A stretch of 64,000 nt of DNA from Polytrichum commune (GCA_950295325.1 OX485805.1:55700758-55764757); one strand, 5' to 3'. Positions 44,183 to 56,718 are shown, counted from the first letter of the stretch. Notes: generated by a model from the letters alone, not told the origin. Program-made: numbers and translations.

Positions 44183-46303
44183 TGTGAGCCCAAAAGGGTG
44201 CCCACATTTAGTCTTAGACCCTTGAAACGTTAGTTGATGCACTTTGAAGTAGCATGTTACTTCACAAAAATATAAAAAGAGTGAAATGTTAGTCTTAGAA
44301 ATACCATGTTGTAAGAGGCTAGGATGTGAGTTGTCATTGTGTTTTTACCTTCGGAAGGATTTGAGTGAATGAGGATAGGTAAGGAGAACTTGGATTGAGT
44401 AGTTAGTGAGTAGGCTAGTACAAATGGATGGAGACAACCAAAGTGACTCAAGAGGCAAGTGCATTCGAATTGGGATGAATGGAGGATCACATGGAGCGCA
44501 CAAGTGGACCACCTCATCATGGCCACTTAATGGGGAAGGCCCAAGGAAGAATGCAAGGTGGAGGATAAGCAAATTCTCAAAGCACCAATCAAATCACGAG
44601 TTAAGCATCGTGGTTTGAATTAAGTGGTGAGCGACGATTTGGGAAAGTAAGGGGAGAAAGTTATGGCGGCGGAAAGCGAAGGAGGCTAAGTTTGGGTTGA
44701 AGCATCCCAAGTTTGGTAAAGTGTGGTAGGTAGAAAGCCAAGGCTAGTTAAATGTTCGAATTAGGATCCTTGTTGATCATTTGAGGGAGGAAGGCTTAGA
44801 AGATAGGATTGGCGCCTACTAAGTAGGAGGAAATCTCAAGGGCTTATCGTGAGCCTTGAGGGTGCTCACCCCCTCAAGCTTACTATATAATCCCTCATTC
44901 TTCCCTCACTCATCCTCTCTTTCCTTTGTGCTCCAAGGCACCCCACGAGTTATAAGTGTGGGTGTGGGAAGCCATATTGGAGCACATGTGTGTGCTTAGT
45001 TTTTAGTTTGAGAGCCAAGGCTTGTTAGCCTTGAAGAGGGCTTGACCTCTTGGTAGAATTAGTGTTGACGTGAAGGATTTTAAAGTTAATTCATGATTCC
45101 AATTTGTGGTACTTAAAGTTCATGTTTTGAATACACGTGGTTGCAAGTTCCATGTTTAAGAGTTGAGCACTTGATGTTGTGATGAGTGCAAAAATATACT
45201 TGTGTGGATTAGTTAGTCTTAGTGAAGTTAGGAAATTCTCTCTCCCCCTCTCCTCTCTAGGATTTTAGGATTTTAGGATTAGAGAATAATTGTGTGATTA
45301 GAAAGGGGTTGTTAGTAGAATTAGGGAAATTAGGTAGGAAGATTAGTTAAGGGCTTGAATAATTAGTGAGGTAGTTGGGGATTACAACTACAAAGTTGTG
45401 GGTTCATGAAGGAGCTGGGTTTATGAAGGAGCTGGGTTTATGAAGGAGCTGGGTTTATGAAGGAGCTGGGTTTGTTTAGTTAGAAAGTAAAGAGCTGGGT
45501 TTATGAAGGACCTGGGTTTGTTTAGTTAGAAGCTAAGAAGCTGGGTTCATGAAGGAGCTGGGTTTATGAAGGAGCAAGGTTTATGTAATTAGAAAGTAAA
45601 GAGATGGGTTCATGAAGGAGCTTAGTAGATAGCCTACCTAATTAGCTCATAGACAAGTAGTTAGTTACATTATGCTAGTTAGTGTTATGGTGGCTTTCAC
45701 AAGTAAATGTATTTGAGATTGACTATAGAGAATAGTGTTTTTTTTTAACACTTGCATCCTCTCTTTAAAAATAAACCACGTGCACAACTTAATGGAGAAT
45801 GTGGAGCACTCTCGCGATGGCAAGACCAAAGGTGCGAGGGAGAGATTGACATAAGTCACATAAGTATTTCTTAATACTTAAAGGCTTATGTACGGTATGG
45901 AGACACCAAGTGAGACCTCTTATAGTAGCGATACGGAATACACAAGTGATAGTTCAAGTGGTAGTATAGAGTCAACGGCACGGACTCCATTTAGGAGAGG
46001 GATATCCTTAAGGGCTTGTGTAGCTAAAGCGGCCGGATGGACGTTAGAAGCAAACAAAGACAAAATAGCACCCGAGCATAAGGAAGTTAAAATAACATAG
46101 TTAACTTGTGCATTCTCCACATACGTATTGAAATCGTACATTGAGTTGTTAAAAGTGAAATTCCAGTTAAATCCAAGACCACTTGAAGGGTGAACCTTGC
46201 ACTATGGACTCATCCAAGTCCAAATCCAATACCGCGGAGGAATGTGAGCCCAAACCCACTACTCGGACTACGGACGCTTAAGGGTGGGGGGTTTGGCCTC
46301 ACA
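44183..46303 (+). repeat. LTR-B, 3' LTR
   Basis: 2121 bp, collinear with the solo LTR-B at 2884-4192 plus 11262-12146. It has the TATATAA box at 44884-44890, the GAAGGAGCTGGGTTTAT minisatellite near 45410-45620 and the 70-codon frame at 45888-46100. Differences between the copies are few, mainly in minisatellite number and a short deletion near 45826. Confidence 0.93.
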
Positions 46304-46581
46304 CCGCATCATCTTCCGCTGAAAGATCGAAAGAGAGATAAGACAATTTCTTATATGGATTTGCTTCGACCGGGTCCACCTCCCTCGCAATCATCTAAGA
46401 AGTATGCAAAACGGAAATAGAGTTGATAGACATAGGAAGCATTGTAATACAAAATTTTGAAGCAAATAAAAATAATCATTGAGATTATACCTTTATTATA
46501 TCAATCAATTATTGCTTCACAAGAGGTCCAGAAATGGACACATATATCATAGCCCAAAGTACTGCTAGGCTGAGATAAATC
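46304..46581. other. Junction segment between LTR-B and MULE-like gene
   Basis: A plus-strand frame enters from the LTR edge and ends at about 46420 with a Lys-rich tail (RPGPPPSQSSKKYAKRK). It could be the 3' end of a gene interrupted by the retrotransposon, but no upstream part is found, so this stays open. The remainder is the AT-rich 3' flank of the minus-strand transposase gene. Confidence 0.35.
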
Positions 46582-49500
46582 CTAAGAAGTAGACTTTGTC
46601 AAAAGACCCCCTTCGAGGATGAGTTTGACTTCGTTGAAGCTAAATGTCGGGGCGTGAACGAACAAATTCACTTCCGCATCCAAATTAGAAACCTTGATGA
46701 AAATGTAATACAAATGCTTACAATTCAAATAAGAATTTCGTTTGCGGCTGAACTTGGAAATCATATCCAAGAAAAATGCGCAGTTGCACTCTGGAAGAGA
46801 ACTGACTGTCACTTGGTAGATCGGTGGTTGGGGTTCTGATTTGGACTGCAGTGTGATAATGCAACCAAATCCCGGTTGAGGGATCATAGTTAACTTCATA
46901 ACGGTACCATGCATAGCTTCAGCAGAGGCCACCATCTGCCTCTGCTTTGCCGAAGGTGCGCTACTGGATCGCCGAACAAGCTTGGACAATCTTGTCGGAG
47001 GGATCATGTCGGGGTTTTCTGGAACACGGATTCCAGACATATCCAGCGGGGGAGCAGAGTTGGTGAAGAGTTGAGTCGGTGTGATGCGCTCCTTTGGTGG
47101 GAGTTGAAAACCTGCGTTCTCAAGGGCGAAGATATCCGAGCGGGTGAGGTTGGTACCAATCTTCACGGGCCAGATTGGGGGAATAGGAGGCTTCTGGTCA
47201 TGAGCAGAGAACGGCATGACCCATTTCCGACGAGGGCCCTTCACGCAACCCTCAATGTCGTCGGGGCAAAAGACAAAGTCCGTGCGCTTCATAGATTGGA
47301 GTTTGTAATGATGCCACATACCGGTGTAGGTCGGCGCAGGGACGCTCTTATTATTAGTGACGATTCTTGCGGTGCACTTCTTCTTCGTGCCCGCATGATT
47401 AGTCCAACAAGACTTCCCAGACGTATAGGGTATGCGGGCAATATGCCAAAGAGAGACATCTACTTTGGTTTCTTGCACGGCAGTGACACGCTGGAAACCA
47501 AGTCCTGCAGGTGAAGGCACTTGAACCTCTTGTACAGAGGGGGAAGACTCCTCAATGATAGTGGGTAGTGTTTCTGGTTGAGATCGAGTGACACGCTTAC
47601 CGGGGGGAGGGCGAGAGAAGTTCACGGTATCGGGGCGGTGGGTCTCGCCATCATCACCAATTGGAGTGTCTGATCTTCGCTTCTGCAATCCAAACACCTC
47701 GGCGCCCTCAAGGTGTGGATCGCGAGTGCAAAATTCTTCCCCACCGGACATGTCAAGCAAGACCTTCTGCAACACTGTGGGGTCGCCAGTACGCTGAGCT
47801 CGACGTTGAGCACCCCTGAGCTTTAGTTCTTCTTTGCTTGGACCATCTCCGCCAATTCCACCTTTAAGGAACTGGTAGTATGCAACAACTTGTAAGAAGG
47901 CGCGAATGTAGTCGTCAACCGTAGCCACATATAGATCTCCACCCTTGTTGCCGGAGGCTTGAAGCCATTTGTTGTGGACGGACTCCGCAAGATTGCACGA
48001 CGGCATCTCGGCCAATTGGTCTTGGGTTAAAACCTTTTCCTGATTGGAGAAATCAAGTATTAATATAAATGTACAGAGAGAGGAAATCGAATCCAAGAAA
48101 AACCAATAATGAATTATGAAGGAGATGTACCAGTTCCATGAAACCACCCCATTGAAGGTAGCGGAAGTGCCAAAAAGCAAGCCAGAGCTGAAGATGCTTG
48201 AGACCGTCCTCACTTGTACAATTCGATGACGCCCACCAAGCCTTGATAGCTAGGTACCTAGTCTCAGCCTCTTCCATAGATGACGCATTTCGATATTGAA
48301 GGCAAAGATGTCTATGTTGGTCTTGTAACTCATGCTTTATATACGATTTCGTATGTTTTTCGAGCGATTGTTTCCAATGGAAAAAACAAGTGCGCTCACG
48401 ACCCTCCATTGGAACTTTGGGATCCCCCGAACCATATACAATGCGAACAGCGTTCCAATTGGCTTGGGCACTGTCCGCCATGAAGCCTATAAAGTTTGGA
48501 TGTGGGATACCGTGTCGGGCCATGACGTGGTTGAGGTTCTGCCAGAAGAGAACTTGGGCATCCTTATCCTCCGATTGGAAATCACAACATGAAATGGTCA
48601 TGACCCGTTGATAAGTCCCATCGTACACATGAGCGGCCATGGTGGTCCACCCTTTGACCCGCTTCACGTGATCGGACATCATCCACGCGTTCTCCAGGTC
48701 CCCACCCGGTTGCATCCGACGAACCAAATCCACTCCACTTCCAGGACCAACCTCCGACATCTTGAAGACGAACACCTTGTCTGTATCGTCACCTTGTCCT
48801 GGGAATTGGTTCCGTTGGACGTAGGCCCAATTGCTAACGCCTCGGAGCTTTGCGATGCCATCCATAACACCAAACCTCCGCAAATATTTGAAAGAGGTAA
48901 CCTTAGAGCGAAGGTTTGGGGAATTCAACTCTCTACAGCTCTCAAAAACAGGTTCAAGCTCTTTTAAAGAGAAGAGACGGTGTGTGTCATTATCGCCAGA
49001 AAGGAGAAACTCACCAACAATGTCCTTGCTAGCTTCAAGGACGATCTTGCTGTGGGTGGCTTGAGGCGTACGTTCAACGTGCTCCTCAAGAAGTGCATTG
49101 ATACGCTTCCGACTGTCTCTGCAGTCTCCAACCTTCACTGGATGTTGATGAGAACCGAGATGAATGCAGGCTCTTTGGGATGACTCCTTCCCATGGACGT
49201 AGAAGATTTTGGCCTCGCATAGTGCAATGCATTTGGGAGGCTCTTTACAGATCATGCAGACAAGAGTAGATCCGGATGGCACAATGCCAGAGAGACGGAA
49301 AGGATCTTTAGTGAAACCTTCAAATTCTGTGTCATTGACCTTAGAGGTACGATGGGCGCGTTGAAGGTAATCACAACTCGGGTTTTGGCATTGGAGATGG
49401 CCAACACAGGTAGAGGAACGAAATGCAAGGCCAACGTCGTTTGTAATGTTGGTGGTTTGAGTCTTAGTCCAAACATGGCCATCATATTGCTTGTCCATGC

Positions 49501-50254
49501 CGTCCAACGACTTGGCCCTGGTTTGAGATGAAGAGACTTCTGCTGCAGGGAGGACAAATAACTGGGTGCCATCGAAACGAGGGGGAAGGTGATTAACTTC
49601 TTGGATTTTGATTTTATCGTAATCTATTTTCTTGAGGACGTTCTTACTACCGGGCATAGAGCCAAGACGACGAAGACATTGAACAATAGTTTGAGGAGGT
49701 TTAGACGTAGGGACCGAAGGAGTTGAAGGGACAGAGCTAGATGGAGAAGGCGTTATGTAGGATGCAAAGGGAAACAAATGAGGGGAATCATGGACAGCAA
49801 CCTTATACACTGGTACATCTTCACTCGAAGAATCAGACAAGTCTATAACGTTGTCTACACCAGGCTCGGTCTTGACGCTTATTATGGGGGGTGTGCTAAA
49901 GGCAACAGTGGATGATCGAAGAGGAGGAAGGATTTCTGTTGACACTTCCATCTGAGAATCTGGCCAGCCACAAACCCTATACTTTCCCGCGCCAAGCTCC
50001 CACACTACATTGCCATTGTCAGTTATCTTGGAGGTCTCATGGAAGGTATGAACGAGCAATCCAGTATCAGGATGGTAGATCTCACGCTCTACCCATATTG
50101 TACTAGCTTTCAAAGAGAACCTAATGCTAAGATGAAGCTCCGAGACAACAACAATACCTTGTGCACCAATGGGGAATATAATAGGGACCCCGATGCCATG
50201 TGAACGAAGTTCGGCCATCTCAGAGACGGGAGGAAGAATTGAGGTGGAAGCCAT
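46582..50254 (-). CDS. MULE-like transposase with SWIM zinc finger, two exons
   Basis: Exon 1 (50254-48131) and exon 2 (48039-46582) join in phase 0 through a 91-bp intron (GTACAT donor, AATCAG acceptor), giving about 1193 residues. The DDE-like core includes YDGTYQRV (Asp about 545), MADSAQANW (Asp about 594), a CFFHWKQSLEK segment and a Glu near 660-664, the pattern of MULE transposases. Exon 2 ends with CNCAFF (Cys about 1126 and 1128) and CKHLYYIF (Cys 1148, His 1150), a SWIM-type CxC...CxH finger that MULE proteins use for DNA binding. Both exons are open throughout, so the gene may be functional. It is divergent from the ParB-methyltransferase gene starting 320 bp away, which could reflect a shared element and a bidirectional promoter. 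The start at the second Met was chosen because its context (ATGGCTTCC) looks better. Confidence 0.8.
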
Positions 50255-50573
50255 GAAGGCAGAGAAAGCAAATGTGAAGGAACAAAGATGCAAAGATGCA
50301 TAGAGAAGGAGAATGGTGATGACGATGAAGTTATAAACAAATACGCATGAATATCAGGAAGGAGACAAAACTGTCAGGCATCCTAAAAAAAGATACCCCT
50401 AATTACAAAGATGGTTGTCAGATAGTAAAGCGCGCCTCCCATCGGGAGGTATTGCAATTATATACTGAGAAGAATGCGATTGCTCACTTTCTTTCCAATG
50501 TGTGAGTTTGATGTGGTGAGGTTGTGGAAAGGAAATAGAGCGAATAGGTCTGAATTGCGGGAGGGTTGAACAC
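50255..50573. promoter_or_regulatory. Divergent intergenic promoter region
   Basis: 319 bp separate the start codons of the minus-strand MULE-like gene and the plus-strand gene at 50574. Promoters for both should lie here. I see AT-rich patches but no unmistakable TATA box. Confidence 0.35.
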
Positions 50574-51522
50574 ATGAAGGAAATAGGCAATTCACAACCT
50601 CCGACAACGGAACCATCTAAGAAAAAGAAGAGGAGGCGATCGTCTACACATTACACTGATAAGAAGAGAAAGACAGTGAGGACACAAAAGTCACAGGCAA
50701 GGAAAGCGCCAATTGAGGGCCGTGGGACGCCCGAGGATTTGAGCCAAAGCATAAAGGACCTGCGGAAACCTTCGTGGAGGTTAGACTGTGGGATTCGGCC
50801 TTTTCATTTATCACCGATTGTAGAAGAGGCGGACGGAAGTAAAGCGCAACCAATGGCAGAAGTGGAGGAGTTGGGAAACGACAGCATCCAAGAGGACTCA
50901 CGCGAAGAGACAAACTCTACAAGTGTCGTACGTATTCTTCGGGTTCTCCATATATTCAGTTGTTTGAGCACATAATGAAAATGGTAGAACATATTCAACT
51001 GTGAAACAACTTTTCTTTTAGATATTATGGTTTGTCATCATTGTTATAAACATTGTTTTATCTTAAATATAGGAAGAGGGGGGGAGTGGAGATAGTGGAA
51101 ATATCTATGAAGAAGACAACAAGGAGGTAGCACAACAAATTGAGAAGGCGTTAGAAGAGCGAGAACCGATGTCGGGACAACCAACGATTCAAGCAAGAGA
51201 AAAAATGAAGGCGTCCAAGAGGAAAGCGGCAAAGGAAGATCTGAAATCAAATTTGTTGGGAGGCCGCGAAAGAGCTGAAGGAGGAGACCCATGCGCAGAA
51301 ACCCTAAGTGTGGATGTTGTGACCCCTGCTTCAAGATTTCTGCGAAGCAAGGCGGGCGGAACACAACAAACATCAAGGCGAGGGCGTGGCCGCGGGAGAG
51401 GAATGGTGCAAGTAAACCTCGGAGATTCGAGAAGCACTCCAATATCGCCGACAGAGGACGGGACCTCGGAAGATAGTGGCGCCAATATAGGGGCTTCAGT
51501 GGAGGGCATACTCCAAATTCTG
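50574..51522 (+). CDS. Probable 5' exons of ParB-methyltransferase gene G (Lys/Arg-rich N-terminus)
   Basis: An ATG at 50574 opens a 118-codon exon ending at a GTACGT donor (50928). A second exon (51073-51522, 150 codons) starts after AATATAG and ends at GTAAGG. The protein is very basic at first (SKKKKRRRSS, a nuclear-localisation-like run), then acidic, then has an RGRGRGRG stretch like an AT-hook or RGG region. Both exons end in phase 0, and the exon at 56719 also starts in phase 0. The simplest model is that these are the first exons of gene G, with the palindrome array as a 5.2-kb intron. Alternatively they form a separate short gene ending at the TAG near 51595. RNA evidence would decide. 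Confidence 0.5.
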
Positions 51523-52821
51523 GTAAGGTGTCGGGATCTCGGCCAAGCTATGTTCGCCAACGTTTTTGCTTTCTATCACCTTGATTTCTCATAGTATTTG
51601 GAATATCAGCTTGACTTGCTTTCGGCCTTGTCTTTATTTGGGTTTAGGAACATGTTAGGAAAGGTATGTTTGTGCTTGAAAAATCAAAAGGTTATGTGCA
51701 CATCATGTTGCTCTCGGCCTTGTCTCGTTTTGTGTAGTGCACAAGAACGAGCTAGGGCAAGAGGCCTCGGATCCGAGGCCTCATTTTTGTGTAAGTTTGA
51801 GTATGTGAGAGGTAGGGTTTTGAGGGAGGTGAGGTTCTTGATTTCTCAACCTAATAGAATGTCAACTTTCTTGCTTTCTTGATTCCTTGCTCTCGGCCAT
51901 TTCTTCTATTGTGTAGTGCATAAGTGGGAGCCATAGGAAGAGGCCTCGGATCCGAGGCCTCTTATTTGTGGGTAGGTTTGTGCTTGAAAAATCAAAATGT
52001 TATGTGCACATCAATTGCTCTCGCCCTTGTCTTGTTTTGTGTAGTGCATAAGAAGGAGCTAGGGGAAGAGGCCTCGGATCCGAGGCCTCTTATTTGTGTA
52101 AGTTTGAGTATGTGAGAGGTAGGGTTTTGAGAGAGGTGAGGTTCTTGATTTCTCAAACTAATGGAATGTCAACTTTCTTGCTTTCTTGATTCCTTGCTCT
52201 CGGCCATTTCTTCTATTGTGTAGTGCATAAGTGGGAGCCATAGGAAGAGGCCTCGGATCCGAGGCCTCTTATTTGTGGGTAGGTTTGTGCTTGAAAAATC
52301 AAAATGTTATGTGCACATCAATTGCTCTCGGCCTTGTCTTGTTTTGTGTAGTGCATAAGAAGGAGCTAGGGGAAGAGGCCTCGGATCCGAGGCCTCTTAT
52401 TTGTGTAAGTTTGAGTATGTGAGAGGTAGGGTTTTGAGAGAGGTGAGGTTCTTGATTTCTCAAACTAATGGAATGTCAACTTTCTTGCTTTCTTGATTCC
52501 TTGCTCTCGGCCATTTCTTCTATTGTGTAGTGCATAAGTGGGAGCCATAGGAAGAGGCCTCGGATCCGAGGCCTCTTATTTGTGGGTAGGTTTGTGCTTG
52601 AAAAATCAAAATGTTTTGTCCACATCGATTGCTCTCGGCCTTGTCTCGTTTTGTGTAGTGCATAAGAAGGAGCTAGGGGAAGAGGCCTCGGATCCGAGGC
52701 CTCTTATTTGTGTAAGTTTGAGTATGTGAGAGGTAGGGTTTTGAGAGAGGCGAGGTTCTTGATTTCTCAAACTAATGGAATGTCAACTTTCTTCCATTTT
52801 TGATTCCTTGCTCTCTGCCTT

Positions 52822-55800
52822 GTGCCCCACGGGCGAACGCCCGTGGGCCATGTAACAAGTAACTTGGTTAGGCATGTCTTTATGAGGCACTTTGGTTGGT
52901 TCTGAGTATGTAAACTAGTTTGTGTGTGAGGCCTTGGATCTGAGGCCTCTCGGCCGAGGCCACTTGAGGTTTTTTGATTCAAAGTATAACTTGTATGAAT
53001 GAGGCACTTTGCTTGTTTTTGAGGATGTAAACTAGTTTGTGAATGAGGCCTCGGATCCGAGGCCTCTTTTATGTGTTCCAAAACAAGTGTAGAGAAGAGG
53101 CACTTTGGTTGGTTTTGAGTATGTAAACTAGTTTGTGAATGAGGCCTCGGATCCGAGGCCTCTTTTATGTGTTCCAAAACAAGTGTACGGAAGAGGCACT
53201 TTGGTTGGTTTTGAGTATGTAAACTAGTTTGTGTGTAAGGCCTCGGATCCGAGGCCACTTGAGGTTTTTTGATTCAAAGTATAACTTGTATGAATGAGGC
53301 ACTTTGCTTGTTTTTGAGGATGTAAACTAGTTTGTGAATGAGGCCTCGGATCCGAGGCCTCTTTTATGTGTTCCAAAACAAGTGTACGGAAGAGGCACTT
53401 TGGTTGGTTTTGAGTATGTAAACTAGTTTGTGTGTAAGGCCTCGGATCCGAGGCCTCTCGGCCGAGGCCACTTGAGGTTTTTTGATTCAACGTATAGCTT
53501 GTATGAATGAGGCACTTTGCTTGTTTTTGAGTATGTACACTAGTTTGAAAATGAGGCCTCGGATCCGAGGCCTCCTTTTAGTGCCCTCGATCAGCAGTCC
53601 CCTGGGAGTGGCTCCCGGGACTGCGAATGTTTAAACAGGCATAACTTCCTTGATTTTTGCCCAAATGGGGCAAGTGAGGTGTCCATCGGCATCTACATTT
53701 CACGTAGATGACGATAGAGTGGTTGATTGTTAGATTTGGAGACCACACGTGGAAGATATGGAGGTCTGAAGCTGCGGGGGGGGGGGGAAATGTGTTTTGT
53801 TAAGTGCATAAGTAGGAGCTTTGGGAAGAGGCCTCGGATCCGAGGCCTCTTTTTTGTGTCAAGGTTTGTGCTTGAAAAATCAAAATGTTAGGTTCATTTT
53901 TGAATTCTCTCGGCCATTTTCTGTAGTATGTATTTCATAAGGAGGGGCATTCGGAAGAGGCCTCGGATCCGAGGCCTCATTTTTGTGTCAAGGTATGTGC
54001 TTGAAAAATGAAAATCTTATGTTCATTTTTGAATGCTCTTGGCCTTCTTGTTTTGGGTAGTGCATAAGTAGGTACTTTGTGAAGAGGCCTCGGATCCGAG
54101 GCCTCATTTTTGTGTCAAGGTATGTGCTTGAAAAATGAAAATCTTATGTTCATTTTTGAATGCTCTTGGCCTTCTTGTTTTGGGTAGTGCATAAGTAGGT
54201 ACTTTGTGAAGAGGCCTCGGATCCGAGGCCTCATTTTTGTGTCAAGGTATGTGCTTGAAAAATGAAAATCTCATGTTCATTTTTGAATGCTCTTGGCCTT
54301 CTTGTTTTGGGTAGTGCATAAGTAGGTACTTTGTGAAGAGGCCTCGGATCCGAGGCCTCATTTTTGTGTCAAGGTATGTGCTTGAAAAATGAAAATCTCA
54401 TGTTCATTTTTGAATGCTCTTGGCCTTCTTGTTTTGGGTAGTGAATAAGTATGTGTTTTGGGAAGAGGCCTCGGATCCGACGCCTCATGTTTGAGTCAAT
54501 TTTATTTAAGAAAAATCAAAATGTTATGTTCGTGTAAGATTACTCTCGGCCTTCTTGTTTTGGGTACTACATGAGTAGGAGGTTTGTGAAGAGGCCTCGG
54601 ATCCGAGGCCTCTTGTTTGTGTAAGTTTGAGTATGTGAGAGGTAGGGTTTTGAGAGAGGCGAGGTTCTTGATTTCTCAAACTAATGGAATGTCAACTTTC
54701 TTGCTTTCTTGATTCCTTGCTATCGGCCATTTCTTCTATTGTGTAGTGCATAAGTGGGAGCCATAGGAAGAGGCCTCGGATCCGAGGCCTCTTATTTGTG
54801 GGTAGGTTTGTGCTTGAAAAATCAAAATGTTATGTGCACATCAATTGCTCTCGGCCTTGTCTTGTTTTGTGTAGTGCATAAGAAGCAGCTAGGGGAAGAG
54901 GCCTCGGATCCGAGGCCTCATATTTGTGTAAGTTTGAGTATGTGAGAGGTAGGGTTTTGAGAGAGGCGAGGTTCTTGATTTCTCAAACTAATGGAATGTC
55001 AACTTTCTTGCTTTCTTGATTCCTTGCTATCGGCCATTTCTTCTATTGTGTAGTGCATAAGTGGGAGCCATAGGAAGAGGCCTCGGATCCGAGGCCTCTT
55101 ATTTGTGGGTAGGTTTGTGCTTGAAAAATCAAAATGTTATGTGCACATCAATTGCTCTCGGTCTTGTCTTGTTTTCTGTAGTGCATAAGAACCAGCTAGG
55201 GGAAGAGGCCTCGGATCCAAAGCCTCCTATTTGTGTAAGTTTGAGTATGTGAAAGGTAGGGTTTTGAGAGAGGTGAGGTTCTTGATTTCTCAAACTAATA
55301 GAATGTCAACTTTCCTGCTTTTTTGGTTCCTTGCTCTCTGCCTTGTGCCCCACGGGTGAACACCCGTGGGCCATGTAACAAGTAATTTGGTTAGGTTTTA
55401 ACATCATCAAATGTGTGCCCCACGGGTGAACACCCGTGGGCCATGTAACAGGTAACTTGGGTAGGATTTAGCATCATCACGGGGAGATGTCTCCATGTCA
55501 AATATTTTTAAAAATTATGATTTTTTTTTCTCTATATTCATAACTATTGATTATATCTTTTGTATATTTTTTTGAAATTTTTTGTCATCTTCATTTTTTC
55601 TAGTAATTGTTTTAGTTGAATTCTGCGTCATTCTAGGTAGAAATGGTATGTTTTCTAGAAAAATATGGTCATCAAATTTGGTCATGATATTTTACTCCGT
55701 AATAGATATCATGTATATCTACGTCCCAAAAACATTTGAGAAAATTTTGACCCATTTTGGTGATGCAACTTGGCAATGGAGTGACCTCCCCTGGAACATC

Positions 55801-55840
55801 ATCAAATGTGAACCTCACGGGTGAACACCCGTGAGCCATG
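52822..55840. repeat. Second palindrome CCCACGGGTGAACACCCGTG, four dispersed copies
   Basis: The hairpin-forming sequence with ten-base arms around a central AA occurs near 52827 (CCCACGGGCGAACGCCCGTG), 55348, 55418 and, degenerate, near 55812. Each is followed by GCCATGTAACAAGTAA-like sequence. The copies flank blocks of the AGGCCTCGGATCCGAGGCCT array. Confidence 0.8.
53588..53790 (+). repeat. Diverged LTR-A-like fragment inside the palindrome array
   Basis: CTGGGAGTGGCTCCCGGGAC, then AACAGGCATAACTTCCT and GGCATCTACATTTCACGTAG, parallel about 200 bp of LTR-A (4500-4690) but with many substitutions. It is much older than the other LTR-A copies in the window. It marks a related ancient insertion or a sequence shared by the two repeats. 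Confidence 0.7.
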
Positions 55841-56718
55841 TAACAAGTAAATTGGTTAGGTTTTAAAATCATCAAGGAGGGGCATTTGGAAGAGGCCTCG
55901 GATCCGAGGCCTCATTTTTGAGTCAGGTTGTGTGCTTGAAAAATGAAAATGTTAGGTTCATTTTTTAATTCTCTCGGCCATTTTCTGTAGTATGTATTTC
56001 ATAAGGAGGGGCATTCGGAAGAGGCCTCGGATCCGAGGCCTCATTTTTGTGTCAAGGTATGTGCATGAAAAGTTAAAATGTTATGTTCATTTTTGAATGC
56101 GCTTGGCCCTCTTGTTTTGGGTAGTGCATAAGTAGGTACTTTGTGAAGAGGCCTCGGATCCGAGGCCTCATTTTTGTGTCAAGGTATGTGCTTGAAAAAT
56201 GAAAATCTTATGTTCATTTTCGAATCCTCTCGGCCTTCTTGTTTTGGGAAGTGAATAAGTATGTGTTTTGGGAAGAGGCCTCGGATCCGAGGCCTCATGT
56301 TTGTGTCAATTTTATGCTAGAAAAATCAAAATGTTATGTTCGTGTAAGATTGCTCTCGGCCTTCTTGTTTTGGGTACTACATGAGTAGGAGGTTTGTGAA
56401 GAGGCCTCGGATCCGAGGCCTCATTTTGGAGACAATGTATGTGCTTGAAAAGTCAAACTGCTATGTTCACATAAGATTTCTCTCGGCCTTTTTCTTTTGG
56501 GTAGTGCATAAGGAGGAGGTAGGAAAAGAGGCCTCGGATCCGAGGCCTCTCATTCGTAGGTAGGTTAGTGCTAGAGTTGAGCACTTGACTTAGCATTCGG
56601 CCATTTCCATTTGTAGTTTGCTCTCGGCCTTGTATTGTTTTTGTGAGGATTTGTTTCTTTATAGTTACGAAGTTATTGACTTTTCTTTGTGAAATTCTCA
56701 TTTTCTCCATGTTCTTAG

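Larger units (their letters stand above)
37339..46303 (+). mobile_element. LTR-B Ty3/Gypsy element lacking its 5' LTR
   Basis: This comprises a gag frame, a long pol frame and a complete 2121-bp 3' LTR (TGTGAG to CTCACA). Where a 5' LTR and primer site should precede gag, the sequence instead abuts the 3' LTR of a truncated LTR-A copy at 37338. No LTR-B end and no clear tRNA-complementary site are found there. The element is therefore a chimera or deletion product and could not replicate normally, although pol is almost intact. Its LTR matches the solo LTR at 2884-12146. Confidence 0.88.
51523..56718 (+). repeat. Array of palindrome AGGCCTCGGATCCGAGGCCT, about 30 copies
   Basis: The 22-bp perfect palindrome (the 20-mer plus G and C outside) first occurs at 51761-51782, then at 51940, 52068, 52247 and so on to about 56528. 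A few copies are degenerate, for example near 54470 and 55207. Spacing is 96-190 bp within higher-order units of about 307 bp (51.9, 52.2, 52.5, 54.75 and 55.06 kb), about 100 bp (53.0-53.5 kb) and about 128 bp (53.8-54.5 kb). Spacers repeat CTCTCGGCC and GTAGTGCATAAG motifs. 63-codon frames repeating every 307 bp are by-products of the repeat. No gene is supported, except that the region may be an intron of gene G. Confidence 0.95.

Noticed and set aside
44257-44618. Frames inside LTR-B repeated at 2958-3319
   Set aside because: Identical because the LTR is duplicated; no codon-level evidence of a protein.
51924-55252. Five nearly identical 63-codon frames spaced about 307 bp apart
   Set aside because: They are produced by the higher-order repeat of the palindrome array and include the palindrome itself; no start context or homology.
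51523-56718. CRISPR-like array (repeat plus spacer)
   Set aside because: The repeats are perfect palindromes with spacers that are themselves repeated and of irregular length; no cas genes and a eukaryotic context.
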